A stretch of 64,000 nt of DNA, taken from assembly GCA_963750935.1 (NCBI GenBank), contig CAVVSR010000020.1:1-64000 (forward strand), given 5' to 3'. The notes under the pieces are model-generated. The model was not told where the DNA came from. It made no database searches and worked only from the letters and a program-made list of their open reading frames with translations. This document shows, in pieces, positions 22,431-31,895 of this stretch. How positions within the stretch are numbered: position 1 is the first letter of the stretch; each line of letters opens with the position of its first letter. This stretch comes from JACCXG01 sp963750935 (GTDB taxonomy: Bacteria > Acidobacteriota > Vicinamibacteria > Vicinamibacterales > 2-12-FULL-66-21). The position numbers were made by a program, and so were the translations under genes.

Positions 22431-23324
22431 ATGCGACGTCTGGCGGCCGTCGCCGTCGCGGTGACGCTGTCCGTCGGCGCCTCGCTGGCTCAGCAGCAGG
22501 ACCCGCCGCCCAAGTTCAAGGCCGGCGTCGCGGTCGTCCCGATCTCCGTGGTCGTGCGCGATTCACGCGGCGGGATCGTCAAGACCCTCACGCGCGACGA
22601 CTTCCAGGTGTTCGAGGACGGGCAGCCGCGCACAATCGTCGACTTCCGCCCGACTGCCGAGGCGCCGATCTCGGTCGCGCTGGTCCTCGATACGAGCGGC
22701 AGCATGCGCGACGCCAACCAGGCGAAGGCGGGCGCCGCGATCGATGCGCTGCTGCAGGCGATGAACCGTGCGGGAGACGAGGCGGCGCTCTTCACCTTCG
22801 ATCGCGCCCTGCGCGAGGAAACGCCCTTCACCAGCGATCCCGCCGTCATTCGCGCCGCGGTGGCCAAGACGTTCAGCTGGGGGCAGACCTCGCTCTACGA
22901 CGCTGTCGGCGAAACCGCGAAGCGGCTGTCGGAGCGCCCGTCCCAGCGCCGCGCGGTCATCGTCATCACCGACGGCGCCGACAACAGCAGCACCCGCACC
23001 GCGGAGGACGTCTCCGGCAGCGCGAGCTCGGTCGACGTCCCGGTCTACGTCGTCGCCGTCGCGGCGCGCCGGCGCTTTTTCGGCGGCGGCTCCGACCTGG
23101 CGAACCTGGCCCGGTCGACCGGCGGGGAACAGATGAACGCCGCCACGCCCGAGCAGCTCCAGCAGTCGATCGCCATGCTGCTCGCGGAGCTGCGCCAGCA
23201 ATACTTCATCGCGATCGACTCGTCCACGGCGCCCGGGTGGCATCGCATCGAGGTCAAGGCGCGCGGCGGCCACAAGGTTCGCTCGCGCAGCGGCTACAAC
23301 ACCGCGGCGCGATCCGGCGCCTGA
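22431..23324 (+). CDS. VWFA-related Acidobacterial domain protein, secreted
   Basis: 297 residues. The ATG at 22431 is preferred because the signal peptide (RRLAAVAVAVTLSVGASLAQ) begins there; an ATG at 22347 would add 28 unlikely residues. The first mature region (VVVRDSRGG ... DDFQVFEDG) is the beta module usual in the acidobacterial VWFA family. The VWA domain has an intact metal-binding motif DTSGSM near 97. These proteins are thought to be extracytoplasmic adhesion or scaffold domains. Gene context gives no function. Confidence 0.86.
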   Translation: MRRLAAVAVAVTLSVGASLAQQQDPPPKFKAGVAVVPISVVVRDSRGGIVKTLTRDDFQVFEDGQPRTIVDFRPTAEAPISVALVLDTSGSMRDANQAKAGAAIDALLQAMNRAGDEAALFTFDRALREETPFTSDPAVIRAAVAKTFSWGQTSLYDAVGETAKRLSERPSQRRAVIVITDGADNSSTRTAEDVSGSASSVDVPVYVVAVAARRRFFGGGSDLANLARSTGGEQMNAATPEQLQQSIAMLLAELRQQYFIAIDSSTAPGWHRIEVKARGGHKVRSRSGYNTAARSGA

Positions 23325-23425
23325 TCGAGCCGCAGCGGCCCACATCCTCGAACGCCATCGGAATTTCACAGTCCAGCCACGGTCGTGACATGCCGACTCC
23401 GTCCTACATAACAGAGGACAGAGGC

Positions 23426-24884
23426 ATGAAATCACGATCGCTCAAGGTATTCGTCGCCACCGCCGTCATCGGCACCACGACCGCCGTCGGGGCATTTCGC
23501 CTGCGCGGCGCCGATCCGGCACCGGTTGTCACGGCTGAGGCGGTGACCCGCGGCGACGTGCTCAGCACCATCGCCGCGACCGGTACGCTCGAAGCGGTGA
23601 CGACGGTCACCGTTGGCAGCCAGGTGTCGGGCAGCATCCAGAGCCTTCATGCTGACTTCAACGACATCGTCCGCAAGGGCCAGATCCTGGCGCGCCTCGA
23701 TCCGTCTTTGATCCGGAGCACCATCGAACAGGCGAGCGCCAACCTGCAGAGCGCCAGCGCCACGGAAGATCGCATGGCCATCGCCCTGGAGGATGCCGAG
23801 GTCAAGCAGGGCCGGGCTCGTGGGCTCGCGGCACGGCAGCTGATCTCGAAGGTCGAGCTCGAGGCGGCCGAAGTGGCCGTACAGTCGGCCGCCGCCCAGG
23901 TCAAGTCGGCGTCGGCGCAGACCGCCCAGGCGCGCGCGTCCCTCAACCAGGCGCAAGTCAACCTGGCCAAGACGATCATCACGTCGCCGATCGACGGCAT
24001 CGTCATCGCGCGCAACGTGGACGTCGGGCAGACTGTCGCGGCGAGCATGTCCGCGCCGACGTTGTTCATCCTCGCCGCGGATCTCGAGCCAGATGCAGCT
24101 GAAGACGAACATCGACGAATCCGATCTCGGCCGGATCGCGGGAGGCCAGTCCGTGCAGTTCACGGTCGACGCCTACCCGAACACGACGTTCACCGGCACC
24201 GTGAAACAGGTCCGCCTCAACCCGGTCGTCGAGTCGAACGTCGTCACCTACGCGGCGATGATCGCCGCGGCGAATCCGCGGCTGCAGCTGAAGCCCGGGA
24301 TGACCGCGAACGTGACCATCGAAGTGACGCGCCGTGAAGGCGTGCTGCGCGTGCCGAGCGCGGCGCTGCGCTACTCGCCGTCAGCCGCGGTCCTCGCGGC
24401 GCTCGACTCCGCGGGCGCGTCGCCGGTGAAGGGCAGCAAGGTCTGGGTCTACGCCGATGGGCGGGTGAAACCGCTCGCGGTGACGCCGGGCACGAGCGAC
24501 GGACGCTACACGGAGGTGACGGGTGACGCGCTCACCGAGGGGATCCAGGTCGTGACGCGCGTCGCCACGAATGGGGACTCGGCGACGGCGCCACGCGGTC
24601 AGGCGCCGCACGAGCCCTCTCATGCAGGGGGGCAGGAGGTAACTAACAAGTCAAAAGTCAAAAGTCAAAGTCAGAAGTCAAAACGTTCTGACTTTTCCCT
24701 TCTGACTTCTGACTTTGTCCAGTTACTTCCAACCGCTGGACTTCCGTGTGAACCGCGCCGGCAGCGGCGGCTTGCTGGGCGGCGCCGGCTCGTCGTCTCC
24801 CGACGCGGCCGCGATCTCCCGCTCCAGCTCCTCGTCGTTCGGCAGGCCGGCCAGGTCGTCGACGAAGAGCAGCGACTGCTGTGA
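23426..24884 (+). CDS. Periplasmic adaptor (HlyD/MacA-type, RND/ABC membrane fusion protein), frameshifted
   Basis: From ATG 23426: membrane anchor, biotinyl-lipoyl half motifs around VTVGSQVSGSI and RKGQILARLDPS, a long coiled-coil hairpin (about 95-165), the second lipoyl half (ITSPIDGIVIARNVDVGQTV), then the beta-barrel domain. The frame shifts near 24086, where one extra G restores ADLSQMQLKTNIDE. The protein should end near GGQEV: a six-G run at 24627-24632 that is one base off would bring the TAA at 24640 into frame. As written the frame runs on through the 24.65-kb repeat to 24884, which overlaps the gene on the other strand. No MacB-type ATPase gene follows. Confidence 0.75.
24648..24718. 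repeat. Heptamer element, family 1 (site A)
   Basis: Tandem AGTCAAA units on the left and TTCTGAC units on the right. CAAAGTCAGAAGTCA (24666-24680) is perfectly complementary to TGACTTCTGACTTTG (24703-24717). A core GTCAAAACGTTCTGAC lies at 24677-24692. It lies between convergent genes, four bases from the stop of the zinc-ribbon gene, and could fold as a bidirectional terminator. Confidence 0.85.
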
Positions 24885-25130
24885 CGGGATCTCGAACTTC
24901 TTGCCGCACGTCTTGCAGGTGACGTCTTCGTCGAGCCGGAGCAGGTAGTCCCGGAGCTTGGCGAACTTGGCCCGGTCCGTCTCGTCTGCACCGGCCGGCG
25001 GCCTGTCCTTCTTCGATCGCCGGACCCACCGTATCGAGTAGTCGTTCGTGCGATGGCACTTCGGGCACTGGAAGCGGCTCGAGCGGTTCTCGGGCTTGTC
25101 GTTGAAAAAGGCGCGTTCGTCGAGGGCCAT
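24723..25130 (-). CDS. Zinc-ribbon protein of unknown function
   Basis: 135 residues. Two CxxC pairs (CPKC near 20 and CKTC near 72) separated by about 50 residues form a likely zinc ribbon, with acidic and proline-rich sequence after it (SGDDEPAPPSKPPLP). The start at 25130 (MALDERAFF) is chosen over the ATG at 25139; neither has a clear ribosome site. The 24723 stop lies at the edge of the palindromic heptamer element. It could bind nucleic acid or a protein. No family recognised. Confidence 0.72.
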   Translation of the reverse strand: MALDERAFFNDKPENRSSRFQCPKCHRTNDYSIRWVRRSKKDRPPAGADETDRAKFAKLRDYLLRLDEDVTCKTCGKKFEIPSQQSLLFVDDLAGLPNDEELEREIAAASGDDEPAPPSKPPLPARFTRKSSGWK

Positions 25131-25195
25131 GTCCCTCATGGTAACAACGAATCAGCCCCGACAGAGAGCGTGCCTCTGCTTTACGCCCGACGCCT

Positions 25196-25588
25196 CTACT
25201 CCTGACGCCGCACCATCGTCTGCATCAGCCGCTCCAGCGCGGCAATCGGATCGCTCGTGCGGCCCGTGTGGACCGGGGAGGTCTGGACGATGGTGCTGCG
25301 CGGCGAGACCAGCCAGCGGAAGCGGCCGCGCGGCGGCAGCTCGCCAATCGGTCCCGAGCCCGGCCCGCCGGCGCAGACCGCCGCCATCGTCTGCAGCACG
25401 CTGTTCACCGCGTCGAGGTCGACCGCCGGGTCCAGCGCGAGCAGTCGCGGCCGGTCGAGCTCGATCCGGATCTCGAGGAAGTCGGCGTCGACGCACGAGA
25501 GGATGACGCCGACATTGATCTGCTCGCCGCGCTCGACGCGCGGAACCACGCGCACGATGGCGTAGTCGTAGGTCAGCTCACCGGCCAC
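25196..25588 (-). CDS. DUF3037 protein, partner of HipA-like kinase
   Basis: 130 residues. The core YAIVRVVPRVERGEQINVGV and the FRWLVSPRSTIVQTSPVHTG segment are the DUF3037 hallmark. The start overlaps the end of the HipA-like gene by 11 bp (25578-25588), so the pair is translated together. DUF3037 with this kinase type is a recurring two-gene unit. DUF3037 has no known activity. Confidence 0.85.
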   Translation of the reverse strand: MAGELTYDYAIVRVVPRVERGEQINVGVILSCVDADFLEIRIELDRPRLLALDPAVDLDAVNSVLQTMAAVCAGGPGSGPIGELPPRGRFRWLVSPRSTIVQTSPVHTGRTSDPIAALERLMQTMVRRQE

Positions 25589-26351
25589 GCGTGATCTCCT
25601 GCATGAACGGACGGGGCGCCTCCAGGCGGGCGGTGAGGAAGCGTGCGTAGGCGGCCCGCGTGGCCGCGGCGCGATCGGCCGCGTCAGTCAGCCACACATC
25701 CGGAATCAGACCGACGATCGCCTCGATGGCCTCCGCGGTGAGGAGCCCCGCCAGCGCCTCGTCGACCGCGGCGGCAGCCGTGGCCTGGGACCGCAGCACA
25801 TGGGTGCTGATCAGCGGGAACGAATCGCGCGCGCGCGCCGGCGCATCCTCCCAGCCCGGGGTATGGTGGAAGTACAGCGTCGCGCCGTGGTCGATCAGCC
25901 AGACCTTCCGGTGCCACACGAGCAGGTTGGTGTTGCGAGCGGTCCGGTCCACGTTCATGACGCAGGCATCGAGCCAGACGATCCGCGACGCCAGGTCTGC
26001 GTCCGGCTTCTGCGCAACCGGATCGTATGTCGTCGAGCCGGGCAGGTAGTCGAGCGCGAGATTGAGCCCGGCGCTGTCGAGGATCAGGGCGTGAATCTCC
26101 GGATCCGGCTCGGTTCGCGCCAGCTCCGGATCGAGCTCCGCGAACACCAGCTCCGGAACCGCCAGACCCAGCGTACGCGCGATCTCGCCCGAGATCAGCT
26201 CCGCGATCAGCGCCCGCGGGCCCTGGCCGGCGCCGCGAAACTTGAGCACGTACAACCCGTCGTCGTCGGCTTCGACGATCGCGGGAAGCGAGCCGCCTTC
26301 ACGGAGCGGCGTGACATAGCGCGTCACGCGGACGGTTCGGAGTTGCCGCAC
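25578..26351 (-). CDS. HipA-like small kinase (HipA_2 type)
   Basis: 257 residues, about half the length of canonical HipA toxins (around 440). The C-terminal kinase lobe keeps the catalytic loop as NVDRTARNTNLL near 132-143 and the metal-binding site as LIDHG (Asp-His-Gly in place of Asp-Phe-Asp). The N-terminal half has EADDDGLYVLKF, which likely carries the nucleotide-binding Lys. No HipB-like antitoxin is nearby. It forms a pair with DUF3037. The substrate is unknown. Confidence 0.83.
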   Translation of the reverse strand: MRQLRTVRVTRYVTPLREGGSLPAIVEADDDGLYVLKFRGAGQGPRALIAELISGEIARTLGLAVPELVFAELDPELARTEPDPEIHALILDSAGLNLALDYLPGSTTYDPVAQKPDADLASRIVWLDACVMNVDRTARNTNLLVWHRKVWLIDHGATLYFHHTPGWEDAPARARDSFPLISTHVLRSQATAAAAVDEALAGLLTAEAIEAIVGLIPDVWLTDAADRAAATRAAYARFLTARLEAPRPFMQEITRGR

Positions 26352-26389
26352 GCGTCATTGTGGCATCGAAACTCGGGTATCTTCACAGC

Positions 26390-27175
26390 GTGTCGCCAGC
26401 AGTGAATCCACAGATCGTGCGCCTGCAGGACGGCGCCGCCTTGTACGAGGCCGGCGCCGACGCATTCGTGCGCGCCGCGAGGCTGGCCGTCGCGGACCGC
26501 GGCGTGTTCAGCGTCGCGCTGGCCGGAGGCTCGACGCCCCGCGGGCTCTACGCGCGTCTTGCCGGCGATCCTCGCTTCCGCGCCCGCGTGCCGTGGGACC
26601 GGATCGAGTGCTTCTGGGGCGACGAGCGCCACGTGCCGCCGGATCACCCTGACAGCAACTACGGGATGGCGCATGAGGCGCTGCTGACGAAGGTCCCGGT
26701 CGCCGAAGCCCGCGTCCATCGCGTGCCCGCCGAGCGGCCCGATGCCCACGAGGTCGCCGAGGCCTACGAAGCCGACGTCCAGTCGATCGCCGGACCCGGC
26801 GGCGGTGTCCCGCGCCTGGATCTGGTGCTGCTCGGCATCGGCGCCGACGGGCACACCGCATCACTCTTCCCGGGCACGGCCGCGCTGAACGAGCGATCGC
26901 GACTGGTCGTCGCGAACTGGGTGGAGAAGCTCGACGCCTTCCGGATCACCATGACGCTGCCGCTCTTGAACGCCGCGCGCGAGGTCATCTTCCTGGTGAC
27001 GGGCGCCGAGAAGGCCGAAGCCGTTCGCGACATCCTGCGCCCCGGTCCCGATACGACGGCGACTCCGGCGAGCCTGATTCAGCCCGCGGACGGCAGCGTC
27101 ATGTGGCTGCTGGACCGAGCCGCAGCCAGGCCTCCTGCCGGAGTGATCCGCACTTCAATTGTGACAAACCGGTGA
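26390..27175 (+). CDS. pgl: 6-phosphogluconolactonase (DevB type)
   Basis: 261 residues from the GTG at 26390; a GTG at 26360 in the same frame is also possible. The phosphate loop GGSTPRGLY near 47 and the WGDERHVPPDHPDSNY signature near 81 are those of the Pgl/NagB-like sugar phosphate fold, and LGIGADGHTASLFPG follows near 152. It hydrolyses 6-phosphogluconolactone to 6-phosphogluconate in the oxidative pentose phosphate pathway, in the cytoplasm. It is divergent from the HipA-like gene, with 38 bp between the starts. No zwf or gnd is adjacent. Confidence 0.92.
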   Translation: MSPAVNPQIVRLQDGAALYEAGADAFVRAARLAVADRGVFSVALAGGSTPRGLYARLAGDPRFRARVPWDRIECFWGDERHVPPDHPDSNYGMAHEALLTKVPVAEARVHRVPAERPDAHEVAEAYEADVQSIAGPGGGVPRLDLVLLGIGADGHTASLFPGTAALNERSRLVVANWVEKLDAFRITMTLPLLNAAREVIFLVTGAEKAEAVRDILRPGPDTTATPASLIQPADGSVMWLLDRAAARPPAGVIRTSIVTNR

Positions 27176-27284
27176 CAGCAGCCATGCTGTAGACGTTCGT
27201 CACAATTCCGGTCACTGCAGAGTGCGCGATCACGCGAGATTCGTGATGACAATCGGCGGCGCGATTCGGCAGACTCGGCGCATC

Positions 27285-29700
27285 ATGCTGATCGAAACGC
27301 TCCGCAACATCCTTCGCGATGTCCGCCTCGCCATGCGCGCGCTGGCGCAGCGCCGCGCGTTCGCGATCACGGTGCTGGTGACGCTCGCCGTCGGCATCGG
27401 CGCGCCGACCGCCGTGTTCTCGGTGCTGCACGCCGTGCTGCTCAATCCGCTGCCCTACGCCGAGCCCGAGCGCATCGTCCGGTTCCGGATCGAGTCGCGG
27501 TCGCCACGCGGCACCATGTCGTTCGACGCCATGCCGGCCACCACCGCACTCGAATGGCAGCGCAGCAGCGAGACGCTCTCGTCGGTGGGGCTGTTCAACG
27601 AACGCGCGCTGACGTTGACGACGGCACAGGGTCCGTATCGCCTGAACGGCGCCTCGGTGACACCCAACATGTTCGAGCTGCTGCGGGTCCCGCCGCTGCT
27701 CGGACGCGCGTTCGATCCGTCCGAAACAGACGGCCGGCAGATCCTGCTCGGCTACGAGACCTGGCGGCAGCACTTCGCCGGCCGCGCCGACGTCGTCGGC
27801 AGCCTCGCGACGTTCGATGGCACCGACTATCGCATCGCCGGCGTGATGCCGGCGGACTTCGCGTTCCCGACGTCGGACAGCGCATTCTGGGTCCCGCTGC
27901 TGATCGAGCAGGGCGGCGGACGCGGCATGCTGCTGCCGGCCATCGCCCGCCTCGCGCCGCAGGCGACGGTGGCCGCCGTCGTCGAGGAGGGACGCCGGCT
28001 GCTCGCCGACTCGGGCGACGGTCGCGAGGAGATGATGCTGCACGCCCGCACGCTCCACGAGACGCTGGTGGGCACGAGCCGGCGCGTGCTCTGGACGTTG
28101 ATGGCGGTCGTGTGTGTGGTCTCGATGATCGCGACCGCCAACATCGCGCTGCTGCTGCTGGTGCGCGGCGCCGCGCGGACCCGCGAGTTCTCGGTCCGGT
28201 TGGCCATCGGCGCCACGCGCCGCCACCTCGCATGGCAGCTGTTCGTCGAAGGTGTCTCGCTCGCGGTCCTCGGCGGCGCGGCAGGCGTCGCGTTGGCGAT
28301 CGTGCTGCTCGGCGCGCTCGTGCAGCTGGCGCCCGCCGACATCCCGCGTCTGCGCGACGCGACGATCAACGGTTCGGCGCTGCTGTTCGCGGCCGGGCTG
28401 ACGTGCGCGACCAGCCTGCTGTTCGCCCTGCTGTCGGCGGGCCGCACCCTCGCCATCGATCCGGTCCGCGCGCTCGCGGGCTCCGGCGACGAGCCGCGCC
28501 TGATCGCGTCGGGGTCGCCAAGACGGCGGCTCAATCTGCTGACCGCCGGCGAGATCGCGCTGACGGTGGTGCTGCTGGTGGCCGCCGGCGTCCTGATTCG
28601 ATCGTTCGTCTCACTGGTGCTGATCGATCATGGCTTCGACTCGCGGGGCGCGCTTGCGCTGCAGGTCAACCTGCCGTCGTCGCGGTACCCGAACCCCCAG
28701 GCCCGGGCGGCATTCCACGAGCGCCTCCTCGAACGCCTGAAGCAGTTCCCCGACATCGGTTCGGTCGGACTCGCCGTCAGCATGCCCAACCGGCAGCCAT
28801 CCGGCCGGTTCGACTACAACCCCGACGCCTTGCCGTCCTCGCCCGATCCCTTTTCGATGACCGTGGCCGAGGTCCGCTCGGTGTCGGAGGGTTTCATGGA
28901 AGCGATGGGCCTGCGACTGCTGGCAGGGCGGACGTTCCGGTCCGACGATCGGCCCGGCGCGGAGCCGGTCATGGTGATCTCCCGGAAGCTCGCGCGGCTG
29001 CACTTCAACGACCAGGACCCGATCGGCCGGATGCTGTACTCGCTGACCGGCTCGCGCCGCGTCGTCGGCGTCGTGGACGATGTGCGCCCGCTCTCGGGCG
29101 CGGAGCCGCAGCTCTCCGCCTACCTGCCGTTGCAGCAGTCGACCGACATGCTCCAGTGGTTCGGCACCATGAACATCGTGGTGCGGGCCGACAACGCCGC
29201 GGCGCTGACGACCGTCGCTGCGGTCGCTGGTGCTGTCGATGGATCCCGAGATGCCGCCCTTCAACATCCGGGCGCTCGACGACGACCTGTCACGGCTGGT
29301 TGCCGGACCGCGCTTCAGCGCCTCGGTGGTGTCGACGTTCGCGGGGGTCGCGCTGCTGCTGGCCGCAGTCGGTGTCTACGGGGTGATGGCGTACGCGACC
29401 GGCCTCCGTACGCGCGAGATCGGCGTGCGCGTGGCGATGGGCGCGACGCGCCGGCACATCCTGTGGGTGGTGCTGCGCGACGGCGTCGTCGTCGTGCTGG
29501 CCGGGCTCGTCGCCGGCGTGATGGCGGCGATCTGGCTGATGCGGTCGGTCGCCGGCGTGGTGCCGGACGTGCCCGCGTCCGACCCGCTCGCCCTGACGCT
29601 GGTCACCATCGTCGTGGCGACGACGGGCCTCGCCGCGGCGTGCCTGCCGGCCTACCGGGCAACCCGCGTCAGCGCGATGGACGCCCTGAGACACGAATAG
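27285..29700 (+). CDS. ADOP (MacB/FtsX-type) ABC transporter permease, one frameshift
   Basis: About 805 residues. An N-terminal soluble start (LIETLRNILRDVRLAMRAL), a first helix and a MacB periplasmic core domain are followed by a FtsX block near 275-420, then a second periplasmic region and a second FtsX block (RTREIGVRVAMGA, residues about 710-740). The two-block layout is that of the acidobacterial duplicated orphan permeases. The frame breaks near 29218 (one extra G in GTCGCTGCGGTCG) and continues to TAG at 29700. No ATPase gene is adjacent. An export or complex-scaffold role is assumed from the family. Confidence 0.86.
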
Positions 29701-29779
29701 GAAAGTCAGAAGTCAGAAGTCAGAAGTCAAAAGGAAGAGTCAGAACGTTTTGACTTTTAACTTCTGACTTCTGACTTCG
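29701..29779. repeat. Heptamer element, family 1 (site B)
   Basis: AGTCAGA repeats (29702-29728) are followed by TTCTGAC repeats. GAAGTCAGAAGTCAGAAG (29709-29726) is perfectly complementary to the 18 bases at 29761-29778. The core GTCAGAACGTTTTGAC (29739-29754) is the exact reverse complement of the core at 24677-24692. It overlaps the 3' end of the DUF1080 gene, whose final 12 residues are encoded by the repeat, and lies between convergent genes. Confidence 0.88.
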
Positions 29780-30474
29780 TCACCTACAGCTTTCTTAGTC
29801 TTGATATCGCGCAACGCCGACTTGGTGCGGTACGAGGCGACACCGAGCGGCTTCGACTGCTCGACCTCGATGCGGACGTCGAACGTGTTGCTCTTGGTCT
29901 CCTGATCGATGATCTGGCGGCCGTCGAGCCAGGCTTCGATCTTCGCGGGCGTGACCCGGATCCGCACGTCGTACCACTTGCCCGATTGAAACTCCCTCGA
30001 CTGCGACGTCGCGTTCTCCGACGCATCCATGTGGTTGATGCTGGAGAGGCCGACGACGGAGCCGCCCCAGCCGCCGAGGATGAGCGAGCAGAACGAGTCG
30101 GCGACCGGAAAGGTGATGCCGGCGAAGAAGTCGCTGCCGTCCACGCGCATCGCCTGCAGCGAGATCTCGTAGTTCGTCTTCGGCAGGGCCGGGCCGCTCC
30201 AGGTGATCCCGGTCAGGCTGTTCCCGGACTCGAGAACGATCTGGCCGTTCTCGACCTTCACGCCCCCTGCGCCACGGAACTTGGTGGGCTGCCAGTTGGC
30301 GAGCGTCTTCCCGTCGAAGAGCGGCTCCGCCGCGGCGTCGGTCGCCTGGCCCGGGGCCTGCGGCGCGGGTGTTTGCGCCTGCGGTCTCGTCCAGGACGGG
30401 GCGGCAAGCGCCATGACCGCGACCAGGACGAGCCGGCCTGGCGTCGACGGAACCCGATGCGTGCGCTGAGACAT
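29740..30474 (-). CDS. DUF1080 (3-keto-disaccharide hydrolase-like) protein, secreted
   Basis: 244 residues with a signal peptide (LVLVAVMALAAPSW). The DUF1080 concanavalin-like fold is seen in AEPLFDGKTLANW, FRGAGGVKVENGQIVL and IEAWLDGRQIIDQE. These extracytoplasmic proteins act on or bind sugars; the 3-keto-glycoside activity is known for some members only. The C-terminus after LRDIKTKK runs into heptamer repeat DNA and is unlikely to be native. It is divergent from the Gfo/Idh gene, which suggests a joint sugar-related role. Confidence 0.8.
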   Translation of the reverse strand: MSQRTHRVPSTPGRLVLVAVMALAAPSWTRPQAQTPAPQAPGQATDAAAEPLFDGKTLANWQPTKFRGAGGVKVENGQIVLESGNSLTGITWSGPALPKTNYEISLQAMRVDGSDFFAGITFPVADSFCSLILGGWGGSVVGLSSINHMDASENATSQSREFQSGKWYDVRIRVTPAKIEAWLDGRQIIDQETKSNTFDVRIEVEQSKPLGVASYRTKSALRDIKTKKAVGDEVRSQKLKVKTF

Positions 30475-30595
30475 GAGGCGATCTTACGGCATCGGGCGGC
30501 GGCGCCCGTGCTGCCCGGCCCGCAGTATGATCAGGCGTTTGCCGAGGCCAGCGGATCGGACCCCGAATAACTCGTCAATTCAGGATCTTGCCACC

Positions 30596-31891
30596 ATGTC
30601 CACGAACGGCTCGAACAGGATCGAACGGCGTGACTTCATCAAGAAGACCGGCGCGGGGATGATCGCGGCGGGTTTTCCGGCCATCATCTCGGGCCAGACC
30701 GTCACCAACGCGATCAAGGTCGGCCTGGTCGGCGCCGGCGGACGCGGCAGCGGCGCCGCGGCCCAGGCGCTGAATGCCGATCCGAACAACGAGCTCACCT
30801 CGGTCGCGGACATCGACGAAGCGATCGTCGAGCAGGCGGCGAACCGCTTGAAGGGCAGCGAAAAGTTCGGCTCGCGCGTGAAGATCGACAACGCGTTCTT
30901 CGGGCTCGACGCCTACGACAAGGTCATCAACAGCGGTGTCGACGTGGTCCTGCTGGCGACGCCGCCTGGCTTCCGGCCGCAGCACCTGACCGCCGCGATC
31001 AACGCGGGGAAGCACGTGTTCGCGGAGAAGCCCTGCGCGACCGACTCGCCCGGCGTGCGCGAGGTCATCGCCGCGCAGAAGCTGGCGCAGACCAAGAACC
31101 TGGCGCTCGTCTGCGGCTTCTGCTGGCGGTACAACAACTCGATCCAGGACGCGATGGCGCAGGTGCACAGCGGCGCGCTCGGCCGCCTCGTCGCGCACTA
31201 TTCGACCTACTACACGAATCCGGTGAAGCCGATGCCGCCCGAGAGCGCGCGTCCGGCGGGGATGAGCGACGTCGAGTGGCAGATCCGGAACTGGTACAAC
31301 TTCACCTGGCTGTGCGGGGACAGCCTGGTCGAGCAGGCGGTGCACAACGCCGACAAGATCATGTGGGTGATGAAGGACCAGCCCCCGATCAGCGCCGTCG
31401 CCGTGGGCGGCCGCGCCGTTCCCGCCAACGGCGGCAACATCTACGACCACTTCGAGGTGAACTACCTCTTCCCGAACGGGTATCGCGTGTTCCTCGCGAA
31501 CCGGCAGTCGACCGGCTGCTACAACGCGACGCACGACTACCTCATGGGCACCGACGCCACGCTGGTGCTCGGCGCGGGCCAGCCCCGCATCGAGACGCCG
31601 GACGGCAAGATCAAGTGGCAGTTCGAGGGGCAGGCCTACGACATGTACCAGCGCGAGCACGACGTGCTGTTCCAGTCGATTCGCGCGGGCAAGCCGAAGA
31701 ACGACGACCTCAACCTCGCCACCAGCACGCTGCTCGCCATCATGGGCCGGCATGCCGCCTACTCGGGTCAGCAGATCACGTGGGAGCAGGCGCTCAACTC
31801 CGAGGTCAGCCTGGTGCCGAAGCCGATTGACTGGAAGGGTGCCCACGAGGCTCCGGGGCTGGCGCAGCCGGGCCGATCCAAGGTGTTCTGA
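30596..31891 (+). CDS. Gfo/Idh/MocA oxidoreductase with Tat signal
   Basis: 431 residues. A twin-arginine signal (ERRDFIKKTGAGM) at the N-terminus predicts export of the folded, cofactor-loaded protein. The Rossmann motif VGLVGAGGRGSGAAAQAL starts near 41, and EKPCATD supplies the conserved Lys of the EKP motif near 148. Family members oxidise or epimerise sugars or inositols with NAD(P), and exported ones generally keep a tightly bound cofactor. A possible -10 (TATGAT at 30526) is present. It is co-directional with the FGE-like gene, 4 bp downstream. Confidence 0.88.
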   Translation: MSTNGSNRIERRDFIKKTGAGMIAAGFPAIISGQTVTNAIKVGLVGAGGRGSGAAAQALNADPNNELTSVADIDEAIVEQAANRLKGSEKFGSRVKIDNAFFGLDAYDKVINSGVDVVLLATPPGFRPQHLTAAINAGKHVFAEKPCATDSPGVREVIAAQKLAQTKNLALVCGFCWRYNNSIQDAMAQVHSGALGRLVAHYSTYYTNPVKPMPPESARPAGMSDVEWQIRNWYNFTWLCGDSLVEQAVHNADKIMWVMKDQPPISAVAVGGRAVPANGGNIYDHFEVNYLFPNGYRVFLANRQSTGCYNATHDYLMGTDATLVLGAGQPRIETPDGKIKWQFEGQAYDMYQREHDVLFQSIRAGKPKNDDLNLATSTLLAIMGRHAAYSGQQITWEQALNSEVSLVPKPIDWKGAHEAPGLAQPGRSKVF

Positions 31892-31895
31892 CCGC

